Of a stretch of 12,774 bases of DNA, positions 1 to 7,116 are shown piece by piece. Within the stretch, counting starts at the first letter, position 1; each line of letters opens with the position of its first letter. This stretch comes from CAZFLM01 sp964519955 (GTDB lineage Bacteria > Armatimonadota > Chthonomonadetes > Chthonomonadales > CAJBBX01), in contig CAZFLM010000131.1 of the NCBI GenBank assembly GCA_964519955.1, positions 1 through 12,774 on the forward strand. The letters run 5' to 3'. Both the position numbers and the translations under genes were made by a program. A model generated the notes under the pieces. The model was given only the letters and a program-made list of their open reading frames with translations, made no database searches and was not told the origin of the DNA.

Positions 1-305
1 GGCAGCAGCAGCGCCTCTGCATCGCGCGGGCGCTGGCCGTCGGCCCCGAGGTGCTGCTGATGGACGAGCCCTGCTCGGCGCTCGACCCGACCGCCACGTT
101 CCGCATCGAGGAGCTGATGCGCGAGCTGCGCGAGCAGTACACCATCGTCATCGTGACGCACAACATGCAGCAGGCGGCCCGCGTGTCGGACGTGACCGGG
201 TTCATGATGAAGGGCGAGCTGATCGAGTTCGGCGAGACGGAGCGCGTGTTCACCCAGCCGGCCGATCAGCGGACCGAGGACTACGTGCGGGGCAGGTTCG
301 GCTGA
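1..305 (+). CDS. pstB: Phosphate ABC transporter ATP-binding protein PstB, C-terminal part (5' end outside window)
   Basis: The reading frame is open from the first base; the first full codon is at position 3. PstB is the cytoplasmic ATPase that drives high-affinity phosphate import through PstCA. Visible in order are the end of the ABC signature (QQQRLCIARALA), the Walker B strand and its glutamate (VLLMDEPCSALDP), the H-loop histidine (IVTHNMQQAARVSD), and the PstB-specific tail with GELIEFGETERVF and a terminal TEDYVRGRFG. The tail is the best family discriminator, since PstB proteins characteristically end in a TEDYI-GRFG-like sequence. About 100 residues are present, so roughly the first 60% of the protein lies upstream of the window. 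The position just before phoB, phoR and phoU fits a pst-pho operon. Family assignment is strong. Confidence 0.95.
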   Translation, partial: QQQRLCIARALAVGPEVLLMDEPCSALDPTATFRIEELMRELREQYTIVIVTHNMQQAARVSDVTGFMMKGELIEFGETERVFTQPADQRTEDYVRGRFG

Positions 306-312
306 GGCAGGC

Positions 313-604
313 GCGTTCCGGGGTTGTACCGGACGGGCAGNNNNNNNNNNNNNNNNNNNNNNNNNNNNNNNNNNNNNNNNNNNNNNNNNNNNNNNNNNNN
401 NNNNNNNNNNNNNNNNNNNNNNNNNNNNNNNNNNNNNNNNGGACGCCCATCCCACCGCGGCGTTGTGCCTGGCGGCGGGCGCGTTCCGGGGTTGTGCTGG
501 ACGGGCAGGGACGCCCATCCCACCGCGGCGTTGTGCCTGGCGGCGGGCGCGTTCCGGGGTTGTACTGGACGGGCAGGGACGCCCATCCCACCACGGCGTT
601 GTGC
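313..604. repeat. 68-bp tandem repeat array, interrupted by scaffold gap
   Basis: Units start at 313, 481 and 549 with GCGTTCCGGGGTTGT. The unit at 481-548 is complete (68 bp). The one at 549 runs to about 604 and then degenerates. The first unit is split by the N run: 28 bases lie left of it (313-340) and 40 bases right of it (441-480), which together make exactly one 68-bp unit. Units differ at only a few bases (for example TTGTACC, TTGTGCT or TTGTACT before GGACGGGC). Each unit contains a hairpin with arms GGACGGGC and GCCCATCC around AGGGAC. The array separates pstB from phoB. The same hairpin core recurs at 7375-7418 and 9584-9627. Confidence 0.93.
341..440. other. Assembly gap (100 N)
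   Basis: A run of exactly 100 unknown bases, the conventional length for a gap of unknown size. It sits inside the tandem repeat. The flanks join precisely in repeat phase (28 + 40 = 68), so the true missing length is probably zero or a multiple of 68 bp rather than 100. Reading frames crossing it are meaningless. Confidence 0.97.
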
Positions 605-642
605 AGGGCGGGCAGGTTGAGGGCGAGTGGAGTGAGGAGCGG

Positions 643-1332
643 ATGAAGGTTCTGGTGGTGGATGACGAGAGCGCGATTGTGGACGCCGTCGCGTACAACC
701 TGCGGAAGGAGGGGCACACGGCCCTGCGGGCGTCCGACGCCGAGGAGTGCCTGACGGCGGTGCGCACCCAGCAGCCCGACCTCATCATCCTGGACGTGAT
801 GCTCCCCTCCGCCAGCGGGTTCGACGTGTGCCGCCTGCTGCGCAAGCAGGGCACGACGACGCCGATCATCATGCTGACCGCGCGCGCCGAGGAGACGGAC
901 CGGGTGGTCGGCCTTGAGCTGGGCGCGGACGACTACGTCACGAAGCCGTTCAGCATGCGCGAGCTGATGGCCCGGGTGAACAGCGTCATGCGCCGGTCCG
1001 CTCCCGAGGCCGCCGACGCGAAGCAGATGGTGCAGGCTCGCGGCGTCACGATCGACCCCGTGCGCCACAAGGTCACGGTGGAGGGGCGCACGGTCGAGCT
1101 GTCGCTGCGCGAGTTCGACCTGCTGCGGTTTCTGGCGGCGCGGCCCGGTCAGGTGTTCACGCGCGAGGTGCTGCTGGACCGCGTCTGGGGCGCGGACGCC
1201 GTGGTGGAGGAGCGCACCGTCGACGTGCACATCCGCTGGCTGCGCGAGAAGATCGAGCGCGAGCCGTCGCAGCCCGAGCGCATCCTGACCGTTCGCGGGG
1301 TGGGCTACAAGTTCGCCGAGGAGGGCGACTGA
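643..1332 (+). CDS. phoB: Phosphate regulon response regulator PhoB (OmpR/PhoB family)
   Basis: A 229-residue response regulator that binds DNA when phosphorylated and activates phosphate-starvation genes. The receiver domain (about 1-118) has the acidic pocket D7/D8, phospho-acceptor D51 (LIILDVMLP), T79 (IMLTA) and K101 (YVTKPF). The C-terminal winged helix (about 130-225) has the typical ELSLREFDLLRFL, DRVWG, RTVDVHIRWLREKIE and TVRGVGYKF stretches. The start at 643 is chosen because it begins directly with the receiver strand (MKVLVVDDE) and has AGGAG at 635-639, although the spacing is short. The open frame continues upstream through the tandem repeat, but that part is low-complexity and not protein-like. 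phoR follows after 2 nt, so the two are co-transcribed. PhoB rather than another OmpR member is inferred from the pstB, phoR and phoU neighbours. Confidence 0.95.
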   Translation: MKVLVVDDESAIVDAVAYNLRKEGHTALRASDAEECLTAVRTQQPDLIILDVMLPSASGFDVCRLLRKQGTTTPIIMLTARAEETDRVVGLELGADDYVTKPFSMRELMARVNSVMRRSAPEAADAKQMVQARGVTIDPVRHKVTVEGRTVELSLREFDLLRFLAARPGQVFTREVLLDRVWGADAVVEERTVDVHIRWLREKIEREPSQPERILTVRGVGYKFAEEGD

Positions 1333-1334
1333 CG

Positions 1335-2438
1335 ATGTTCCGCCACAAGCCCGCACGCGACGAGCAGCCCGGCCCGGGCCAGGGCCTGGCGTCCGCCTCG
1401 CCCGAGCAGCTCGCCGAGTACGAAGCGCTGCTTGAAGCGTGCGGCGCAGGCGTGCTGCTGCTGGCGCCGGACGGCATCATCCGGCGCGCGAACGCGGTGG
1501 CCCAGGAGCTGTTCGGACGCGAGGGGCGGGCGGTGGCTGGCCTGACGCTCGCCGAGGCCACCCTGTCCGACACGCTGGCCCGCCTCTTCGCCGACGCCCG
1601 CCTCACCCTGGCGCCGCAGCACGCCGAGGTCCGGACGCCGCGCACGGGCTCGGGAACGCTGCTCGTGTCGCTGGTGCCGGTGTGCGTCGCCGGGCGCCTG
1701 GCGAGCGTGCTGCTGGTGGCACAGAACGTGACGGAGCTGCGGCGGCTGGAGACTGTGCGGCGCGACTTCGTGGCCAACGTCTCGCACGAGCTGCGGACGC
1801 CGCTGGCGACGATCCGCGCCATGGCGGAAACGCTGCACGACGGGGCGAAGGACGACGAGGAGGTCGCGGGCAGCTTCCTCACCACCATCATCGGGGAGAC
1901 CGACCGCCTGAAGCGCATCGCCGACGATCTGCTGGTGCTCTCCGACGCGGAGTCGCGCTCGGGCGAGGACACGCCGTACGACCTGTCGGAGCTGGTGCGC
2001 GACATCGTGGCGCGCTTCGCGCAGCCGGCCACGCGCGCCGGGGTCAGCCTGAGCGCGGACATCCCGGACGGCCTGCGGGCGCGCGGCAACCCGGATCAGG
2101 TGGAGCAGGTGTTCATCAACCTGGTGGACAACGCCATCAAGTACACGCCCTCCGGCGGAAGCGTGACGGTCGCCGGCGAGGCCGCCGCGGACACGGTCAC
2201 CGTGCGGGTCAGCGACACGGGCATCGGCATCATGAGCCAGGACCTGCCCCGGATCTTCGAGCGCTTCTACCGCGTCGACAAGGCGCGCTCGCGGCGCTCG
2301 GGCGGCACGGGGCTGGGGCTGTCCATCGTGAAGCACATCGTGGAGTCGCACGGCGGCAGCGTGAGCGTCGAGAGCCAGTTCAACAGGGGGTCGACCTTCG
2401 CGGTCCTGCTGCCCCGGCACATAGGAGATGCGGAATGA
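1335..2438 (+). CDS. phoR: Phosphate regulon sensor histidine kinase PhoR, soluble PAS type
   Basis: A 367-residue histidine kinase that phosphorylates PhoB and dephosphorylates it when phosphate is plentiful. A PAS-like domain spans about 25-135 (GAGVLLLAPDGIIRRANAVAQELFG). Next comes the dimerisation/phosphoacceptor helix with H151 (FVANVSHELRTPL). The ATPase domain has an N box (FINLVDNAIKYTP, N262/N266), G1 (D294 in SDTGIGI), an F box (FERFYRVDKARSR) and G2 (GGTGLGLSIVKHIVESHGG). The F-box and G2 wording is typical of PhoR. No hydrophobic segment long enough to cross a membrane is seen: the N terminus is charged and Pro/Gly-rich, and the PAS core is the only hydrophobic part before the kinase. 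Most PhoR proteins have one or two N-terminal membrane helices, so this one is probably cytosolic. AGGAGG at 1319-1324 lies 10 nt before the ATG, inside the end of phoB. It overlaps phoU by ATGA. Confidence 0.93.
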   Translation: MFRHKPARDEQPGPGQGLASASPEQLAEYEALLEACGAGVLLLAPDGIIRRANAVAQELFGREGRAVAGLTLAEATLSDTLARLFADARLTLAPQHAEVRTPRTGSGTLLVSLVPVCVAGRLASVLLVAQNVTELRRLETVRRDFVANVSHELRTPLATIRAMAETLHDGAKDDEEVAGSFLTTIIGETDRLKRIADDLLVLSDAESRSGEDTPYDLSELVRDIVARFAQPATRAGVSLSADIPDGLRARGNPDQVEQVFINLVDNAIKYTPSGGSVTVAGEAAADTVTVRVSDTGIGIMSQDLPRIFERFYRVDKARSRRSGGTGLGLSIVKHIVESHGGSVSVESQFNRGSTFAVLLPRHIGDAE

Positions 2439-3100
2439 CGACGCGGGTGCAGTTCGAGAGCGACCTGCGAATGCTGCGCGCGCGGCTGCTGCAGATGGGC
2501 ACGGTCGCGGACGGAATGCTGGAGCGCGCGATCCAGGCGCTCATCGAGCAGGACGTCGACACGGCGAACCAGGTCATCGCGGATGACGACAAGGTCGACG
2601 AGATGGACCTGGAGATCGAGATGGACTGCATCCGCCTGCTCGCGCTGCAGCAGCCCGTGGCGCGCGACCTGCGGCTCGTGGGCACCGCGGTCAAGGTGAT
2701 CACCGACATCGAGCGCGTGGCCGACCATTCGGTGGACATCGCGAAGGTGGCGCGCAAGCTGGCGGGCGACACGTTCTATAAGCCGCTGGTCGACATCCCG
2801 CGCATGGCCGCGTGCGTGCGCCAGATGCTGCGCGACGCCCTGGGCGCCTTCGTCAACTACGACGAGACCCTCATCGCCGGGGTCATCGCCGGCGACGACG
2901 AGGTCGATACCCTCTTCCACCAACTGCGCGACGAGCTGCACCAGGCCATGCGCACCACGCCGGACCTGGTCGTGCAGGCCTCCTACCTCCTCTTCGTGGC
3001 GCACTACCTGGAGCGCATCGCCGACCACGCGGTGAACATCGCCGAACGCGTCAACTACACCCAGACCGGCGACCTCCGCCAGTTCGCCCACTCGCGCTAG
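2435..3100 (+). CDS. phoU: Phosphate signalling protein PhoU
   Basis: A 221-residue all-helical protein that links the Pst transporter to PhoR and holds the kinase in its inactive state when phosphate is available. It carries the two related three-helix halves expected of PhoU, each with an acidic metal-binding stretch: DLEIEMDCIRLLALQQPVA followed by VITDIERVADHSVDIAKVA (about residues 62-110), and YLERIADHAVNIAERV (about 188-205). Length matches the family (215-240). The ATG at 2435 overlaps the phoR stop as ATGA and has AGGAG at 2423-2427, 7 nt upstream, so translation is likely coupled to phoR. It ends only 9 nt from the convergent hicB-like gene, with no terminator visible between them. 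Confidence 0.95.
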   Translation: MTTRVQFESDLRMLRARLLQMGTVADGMLERAIQALIEQDVDTANQVIADDDKVDEMDLEIEMDCIRLLALQQPVARDLRLVGTAVKVITDIERVADHSVDIAKVARKLAGDTFYKPLVDIPRMAACVRQMLRDALGAFVNYDETLIAGVIAGDDEVDTLFHQLRDELHQAMRTTPDLVVQASYLLFVAHYLERIADHAVNIAERVNYTQTGDLRQFAHSR

Positions 3101-3109
3101 CCGCCTGGG

Positions 3110-3325
3110 CTACGCCGCGACGCAGACGGTGCCGGCGGCGTGCGTGGCCGCCGGGATGGGGTCGCCGTCGTCTCGCAGGGCGCGCAGGTGCAGAGCGATG
3201 GCGCCGCGGATGCGCTCCTCGACCTGCTCCCGCGTCTGGCCGACAGCGAAGCAGCCCGGCAGGTCCGGGACGTAAGCGCCCCAGCTTGCGGGGCCTTGTT
3301 CGTAGAGAACGAGGTAGCGGGTCAT
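3110..3325 (-). CDS. HicB-like small protein (type II toxin-antitoxin antitoxin family), solitary
   Basis: A 71-residue protein with the partial RNase-H-like fold signature of the HicB family: strand MTRYLVLYEQGP, then WGAYVPDLPGCFAVGQT (the hallmark Y-V-PDLPGC--G-T), then the helix REQVEERIRGAIALHLRALRDDG. HicB proteins normally neutralise the HicA mRNA interferase, but many short stand-alone members exist with no known partner. It has no C-terminal DNA-binding extension (no helix-turn-helix or ribbon-helix-helix), so it is the short form. No HicA-like frame (small basic protein with a G-S-H core) is seen in the 276 nt upstream or elsewhere nearby. The frame stays open upstream, but the extra residues look non-coding, so the ATG at 3325 is preferred even though its ribosome-binding site is weak. 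Its codon use is GC-rich like the host's. Confidence 0.8.
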   Translation of the reverse strand: MTRYLVLYEQGPASWGAYVPDLPGCFAVGQTREQVEERIRGAIALHLRALRDDGDPIPAATHAAGTVCVAA

Positions 3326-3601
3326 GGGCTCAAGCGCAGGTCCGCCACGTTGGCCCGTACCGTGCAGCTCTGTGGAGCGGGTGGGGCACTGCTGGCTTGC
3401 TCCGAGTGGTGCACGATGCGGGAACCCGCAGACGCGCAGGCAGGGCCGGCGCGGACGCGTCGTGTAGATTGGTCGCTGGTGACCAGTTGCCGGTCTCGAG
3501 GGACGGGCCTCAAGAAGCCGGGTCAAGGGCCAAGTGTGCGCGCGACCGCATGGTCGCCGCGTCGCATGATGAGGAAGCTGCGCGTCGATCGGTTGTGGTG
3601 G
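3326..3601. other. Spacer between the hicB-like gene and the protease gene
   Basis: No convincing gene on either strand. Frames that stay open here are Arg/Pro/Ser-rich and match no family I recognise. A perfect 6-bp hairpin with a 4-base loop (GCGACC-GCAT-GGTCGC, 3542-3557) lies 45 nt beyond the protease stop but has no T tract on the - strand. It could weakly end the ietAS transcript, or may mean nothing. No HicA-like coding sequence is seen. Confidence 0.5.
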
Positions 3602-6037
3602 CTAGCGAATGCGAGCTCTGGCTTGGGCGCGCTGCTGGATGCGGGCGCGGACCTGGTTGTACAGGTCGGCGCAATCCGCCTTGAGGCGGACCGCAACCGC
3701 GAACTCCTCATATGCCTCGGGGCTCTCCCAGTTTCGGCTGCACGTGACCATCAGGTGATAGGCGTCTCCATCGTCCTCCCTGAGCTGAACCGTACAGAAT
3801 GCGCGCCGCTGGAGTGTAGATCGGTCAACCTTCGTGATAGATGGGGCCATAGCGCACTTGCGGCGATCCTGGAGGGCCCTGGGAGCCTGCTTGCGCGCCT
3901 CACGGTCACCCGCAACGGCCTCGTACCGCGCGATGATCTCGGTGGGGTCGGCGCCCCGGAAGAGGTTCAGGCTGAGTTCCGCCGCCAGGTAGTCGCGCCT
4001 CTTTGGGTTGCATCGCGGACTGAATGCGGCGGCGCACACGATCTCCTTGCGGCCGGGCGATTGGGCCATCGCGGGCGGAACTGGGATCTCAAAGAGAAGG
4101 AACCCGTCAACCGCGACGCGGGCGGTGGTAGCCAAGATCAAATCGCTGTCGTGGCTGGCCAGCGCAATACGCTCGACGGGTTTGCCGTACCCAATGCTGC
4201 GCAGGCACTCGTCCGAGTAGCCGTCACCGAAGCCCTCGCCCAGCTCGGGTAGCTCCGCTGAGACGGCAAGGATGGCACGAACCAGGTCCGGCGTTGGCTC
4301 CATGCCGTGTGTTCGCTCGAGTGCATGCCAGGCTCTTGCGGCGATGCGGGCCACCGCCGGTGCAGCGAAGCTCGTGCCGATGTCGTAGGCGAACAGCCCG
4401 CCCGATGCAGCCAGCGACGTTACGCCCAGGCCGGCGTCCATTCCGACCCGGTGCAGGCTGAAGAGCAGATTGCCGCCGTTATGTGCCATCTCGGGCTTCA
4501 CCGCCCCGCCGCACCCAGGGCCCGTCCGAGTGAACGGTGATGGCTGGCCGCTCCGGGCGATGGGTCGCCGCACATCGTCCTGGCCGACAGCCGTGACCAC
4601 CGGCGCTGGCGAATCCGAGTGCGCCATGGCGCCGACTGTGATGGCGAGGGCGCTAGTCCCGGGGTCACAGACGCCATTGCCGTCAGCGAACAGGTATCTA
4701 GGGTAGTCCCGGAGCAAGTGCTCGGCCTCGGCCTGATTCGTCGTTAGGGCGGGGACGTTCCCTGCGGCGACCACGAATAGCACATTCTCGGATCTGGCCA
4801 ACTCGTCAAGTTGGGCGGCCCAGAGTGCCTGCCTGCTACTGGAGCCGCCCAGCGCAGGGCCTGCGCTGCCGAACGACAGGTTGAAGACCCGGCATCGGTA
4901 GGGGTCGGCCTTGAAGAAGCGCACGGCGTCCCGCACCTGGGTCCCGAACAGCCTCTCGTCATCAAGCTCGTTCTGAGCGTTCAGCACGCGCGCGCTCAGA
5001 ACGGTTACGTCGGACGCGAACTCGCGAGCCAATAGGCACTCCCGCACGTCACCAAAAACCGCAATGCCGGCAACTGAAGTGCCGTGGCCGTTCTCGTCCG
5101 TAGCAGTCGTCGTGGAAGTGTGAAAGGCCTCTGCATGTCCAACGAATCCGCTCAGAAGAGGGTGTCCCGCGTTCACGCCGCTGTCGATAACACAAACGCG
5201 GGGACCGTCGGGGGCCGGCGGTACAATGCGGAGGTCCTCGATGGTAGCGGTGCGCGCCAGGAGTGGGACCAAGTCGGGCTGTGGCGGAAGATCGACAAGA
5301 GCAACGAGGTCCATGTCGATCAGGATGGCTAGGTCCGCCCCCGACACCTTGGCGCGCATCAGGGCGAGCTCTCCGCTGACATACTGATCGCATACCCGGC
5401 TTGCGGTGCCAGACTCGTCCAACTGGCGGCGGAGCCGGCGAACCGCGTCGGGAGTGCCGCCGCCGTGATGCCAGAGGTCGATGTCGACGGTGTAGAGACG
5501 GAGAGGCTCTATGGACTGACCGGCAGCCCCGATGACATCGCGCAGGCGGTCACCGATTCGGTCCCGCCTGTCAAGGCGAGCCAGGCTGGCGGCGTCGACG
5601 AACCGTAGGATGTCATATACGGTCGTTTTCCTTGGGTCCCCGTCGGGACCCGTTGCCGGCGCAGCGAACCGATCGACTGCGGTGCGAAAGACTCCCAGGT
5701 CGGCATTGTCCTTGAAAGCGATCACGCCGGTGGCGTCCTCGCGGGCCACGAGGCGGATACCGACACGTGCTAGGGCGTCTTCCAACTCATCAAGGCTGGC
5801 GTGCTCGCGCAGGCGCACCCTGAAGACGAGCGAGGGATCGAAGTCGACCACCCGGGGTGGGCGTGCAGCAGCAGCAGCAGCGAGTACCGCTACGCCCTGG
5901 ACAAGCTCGTCGGCCTTTGCGCGCCGCGTCGCCAAGTCCAGGGCAGGCTGCCCTGGCGGCGTGCGCTTGCGGCGTCTGCGCATATCCTCTGCCGCAAGCA
6001 GAGGGAGATGCTGATATGCTACTGGTGCATCAGCCAT
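3602..6037 (-). CDS. ietS: Subtilisin-like serine protease (S8), IetS-like defence protease
   Basis: An 811-residue S8 family protease with no signal peptide, so it should act in the cytoplasm, unlike most subtilases. The catalytic triad is complete: D285 (VCVIDSGVNAGHPLL), H318 (DENGHGTSVAGIA) and S556 (YDIGTSFAAPAVARIAA). The oxyanion-hole asparagine is N427 (VLFVVAAGN). Around the ~300-residue protease core are a ~275-residue N-terminal region and a ~190-residue C-terminal region, neither of which I can assign; the N-terminal region is not an obvious I9 propeptide. The gene starts 2 nt after the AAA+ ATPase stop, with GGAG at 6046-6049 (8 nt spacing) inside that gene, so the two are translationally coupled. 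An AAA+ ATPase followed by a large cytosolic subtilase is the layout of IetAS, first described as a Ti-plasmid stability pair and later as an anti-phage system. Twelve of codons 2-18 end in A or T, against none of the same codons in mutL, which suggests horizontal acquisition. Confidence 0.88.
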   Translation of the reverse strand: MADAPVAYQHLPLLAAEDMRRRRKRTPPGQPALDLATRRAKADELVQGVAVLAAAAAARPPRVVDFDPSLVFRVRLREHASLDELEDALARVGIRLVAREDATGVIAFKDNADLGVFRTAVDRFAAPATGPDGDPRKTTVYDILRFVDAASLARLDRRDRIGDRLRDVIGAAGQSIEPLRLYTVDIDLWHHGGGTPDAVRRLRRQLDESGTASRVCDQYVSGELALMRAKVSGADLAILIDMDLVALVDLPPQPDLVPLLARTATIEDLRIVPPAPDGPRVCVIDSGVNAGHPLLSGFVGHAEAFHTSTTTATDENGHGTSVAGIAVFGDVRECLLAREFASDVTVLSARVLNAQNELDDERLFGTQVRDAVRFFKADPYRCRVFNLSFGSAGPALGGSSSRQALWAAQLDELARSENVLFVVAAGNVPALTTNQAEAEHLLRDYPRYLFADGNGVCDPGTSALAITVGAMAHSDSPAPVVTAVGQDDVRRPIARSGQPSPFTRTGPGCGGAVKPEMAHNGGNLLFSLHRVGMDAGLGVTSLAASGGLFAYDIGTSFAAPAVARIAARAWHALERTHGMEPTPDLVRAILAVSAELPELGEGFGDGYSDECLRSIGYGKPVERIALASHDSDLILATTARVAVDGFLLFEIPVPPAMAQSPGRKEIVCAAAFSPRCNPKRRDYLAAELSLNLFRGADPTEIIARYEAVAGDREARKQAPRALQDRRKCAMAPSITKVDRSTLQRRAFCTVQLREDDGDAYHLMVTCSRNWESPEAYEEFAVAVRLKADCADLYNQVRARIQQRAQARARIR

Positions 6038-6039
6038 GG

Positions 6040-7104
6040 TCAGCTCTCCGGTTGATTGGCCGACGGTTGGTCAACAGAGCTGGATTCAGAGACGACCTTT
6101 CGTCGCCTGACCTGCTGCTTGATCGCCCAGTCGACATCCGCCGCACTCAGTGCGTGCCGCTCGCCTAGAACGGCGGTCTTGCACGCGTCGAGCGCCGCCC
6201 GTTCGACATCCGCGTGCGACCAGCCCCGCATTCTGCGCGCTGCCGACTCCAGGCGCACCCCTGGTCCGATCTTGGTCCGGCGCAGGAGTCTGGCCAAGAG
6301 GGCCTCCGCTTCTGCGACGGTCGGGCGCTCAAAGAGGATGATGTCGTCGAACCGGCGCCACAGGCCTGCGTCGAGCAACGACTGGTGGTTGCTGGCCGCG
6401 ATGGTCAAGGTCTCCCCTCGGTAGCCATCCATCATCTGGAGAAGCGACGTGACCACGCGTTTGAGCTCGCCGTGGTCATCTTCCGCTGATCGTTCCTTAC
6501 CGACCGCGTCGAACTCGTCGAAGAAGAGCACGACCGGTCGTGCCGATGCGTAGTCGAAGACCTTGCGCAGATTGGCAGCGGTCTCGCCCAGATACGAGGA
6601 GATCACGGCGTCGAACCGAACGAGGACGAGTGGTAAGAGCAGTGCGTGTGCTACGCACTCGGCTCCAACCGTCTTGCCGCACCCTGGTGGGCCACAGAAC
6701 AGCAGCCGGGAAAGGGGGCGCAGGCCCCGGTTGCGAAGTTCCTCCGCTCGGCACTGCTCAGCCAATATGCGCTCGATCTGCTGACGCGTTGACGGCGACA
6801 GAACCAGGTCGTCAAGCGAGCGCCTAGGCTCCCGGACCTCCACTAGCGGCAGGCCGCGTTCGCTATCCCTGGGGGCGTCACCGTTCAGGATGTATGGGAT
6901 ACTCGATGCCTCCGCAGCAGCCGGTCGAATGCTCTGGCAGAGAATGCGCTCTAGCTCCACCGCAAACAGGGGATGGTTGCGGTGCCTCTCCTCAGCGATC
7001 AGCTCCAGGGCGGCGTCACGAAACGTGGCCTCGTCCTGGCGGACGTGGGCGTGCATGAGCTTGCGTATGGAGTCACCCATTGTCGCCATCTTATCTTCCA
7101 GCAT
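6040..7104 (-). CDS. ietA: AAA+ ATPase, IetA-like partner of the S8 protease
   Basis: A 354-residue AAA+ ATPase of the classic FtsH/Cdc48-like group. It has a helical N-terminal region (about 1-95) of unknown fold, then Walker A GPPGCGKT (138-145), Walker B VVLFFDEFDA with D196/E197, sensor 1 N239 in TIAASN, an arginine-finger pair R250/R251 (GLWRRFDDIILFERP) and a sensor-2-like GWSHADVERAALDA (294-307). The pore-loop region reads VISSYLGETAANLRKVFDYA. Only one ATPase domain is present and there is no membrane helix. The product is likely a hexamer that regulates or feeds the protease encoded immediately downstream; in the Ti-plasmid IetAS pair the ATPase behaves as the antitoxin to the protease. 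The start is uncertain: ATG at 7104, ATG at 7089 (GGAAG 5 nt upstream), ATG at 7080, or an upstream TTG at 7125. A TAGAAT that could be a -10 box lies at 7155-7160 (- strand) without a good -35. Confidence 0.87.
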   Translation of the reverse strand: MLEDKMATMGDSIRKLMHAHVRQDEATFRDAALELIAEERHRNHPLFAVELERILCQSIRPAAAEASSIPYILNGDAPRDSERGLPLVEVREPRRSLDDLVLSPSTRQQIERILAEQCRAEELRNRGLRPLSRLLFCGPPGCGKTVGAECVAHALLLPLVLVRFDAVISSYLGETAANLRKVFDYASARPVVLFFDEFDAVGKERSAEDDHGELKRVVTSLLQMMDGYRGETLTIAASNHQSLLDAGLWRRFDDIILFERPTVAEAEALLARLLRRTKIGPGVRLESAARRMRGWSHADVERAALDACKTAVLGERHALSAADVDWAIKQQVRRRKVVSESSSVDQPSANQPES

Positions 7105-7116
7105 TACCTTTCCCGC

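Noticed and set aside
313..604. CRISPR array
   Set aside because: The whole 68-bp unit is repeated, including what would be the spacer, and no cas genes are near. It is a plain tandem repeat.
463..642. Upstream in-frame extension of phoB
   Set aside because: It translates the tandem repeat. The receiver domain begins exactly at the ATG at 643.
1439..2434. Upstream in-frame extension of phoU through phoR in another frame
   Set aside because: The residues are an Arg/Gly/Ala-rich shadow of phoR. PhoU has a clear family start at 2435 with a good ribosome-binding site.
3326..3526. HicA toxin upstream of the hicB-like gene
   Set aside because: None of the frames examined shows the HicA core (G-S-H and a basic small fold); they read as Arg/Pro/Ser-rich non-coding sequence.
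3140..4252. Long open + strand frame (370 codons) antisense to the protease gene
   Set aside because: It has no recognisable domain, starts inside the hicB-like gene and crosses two genes. The protease on the other strand has an intact catalytic triad and family architecture.
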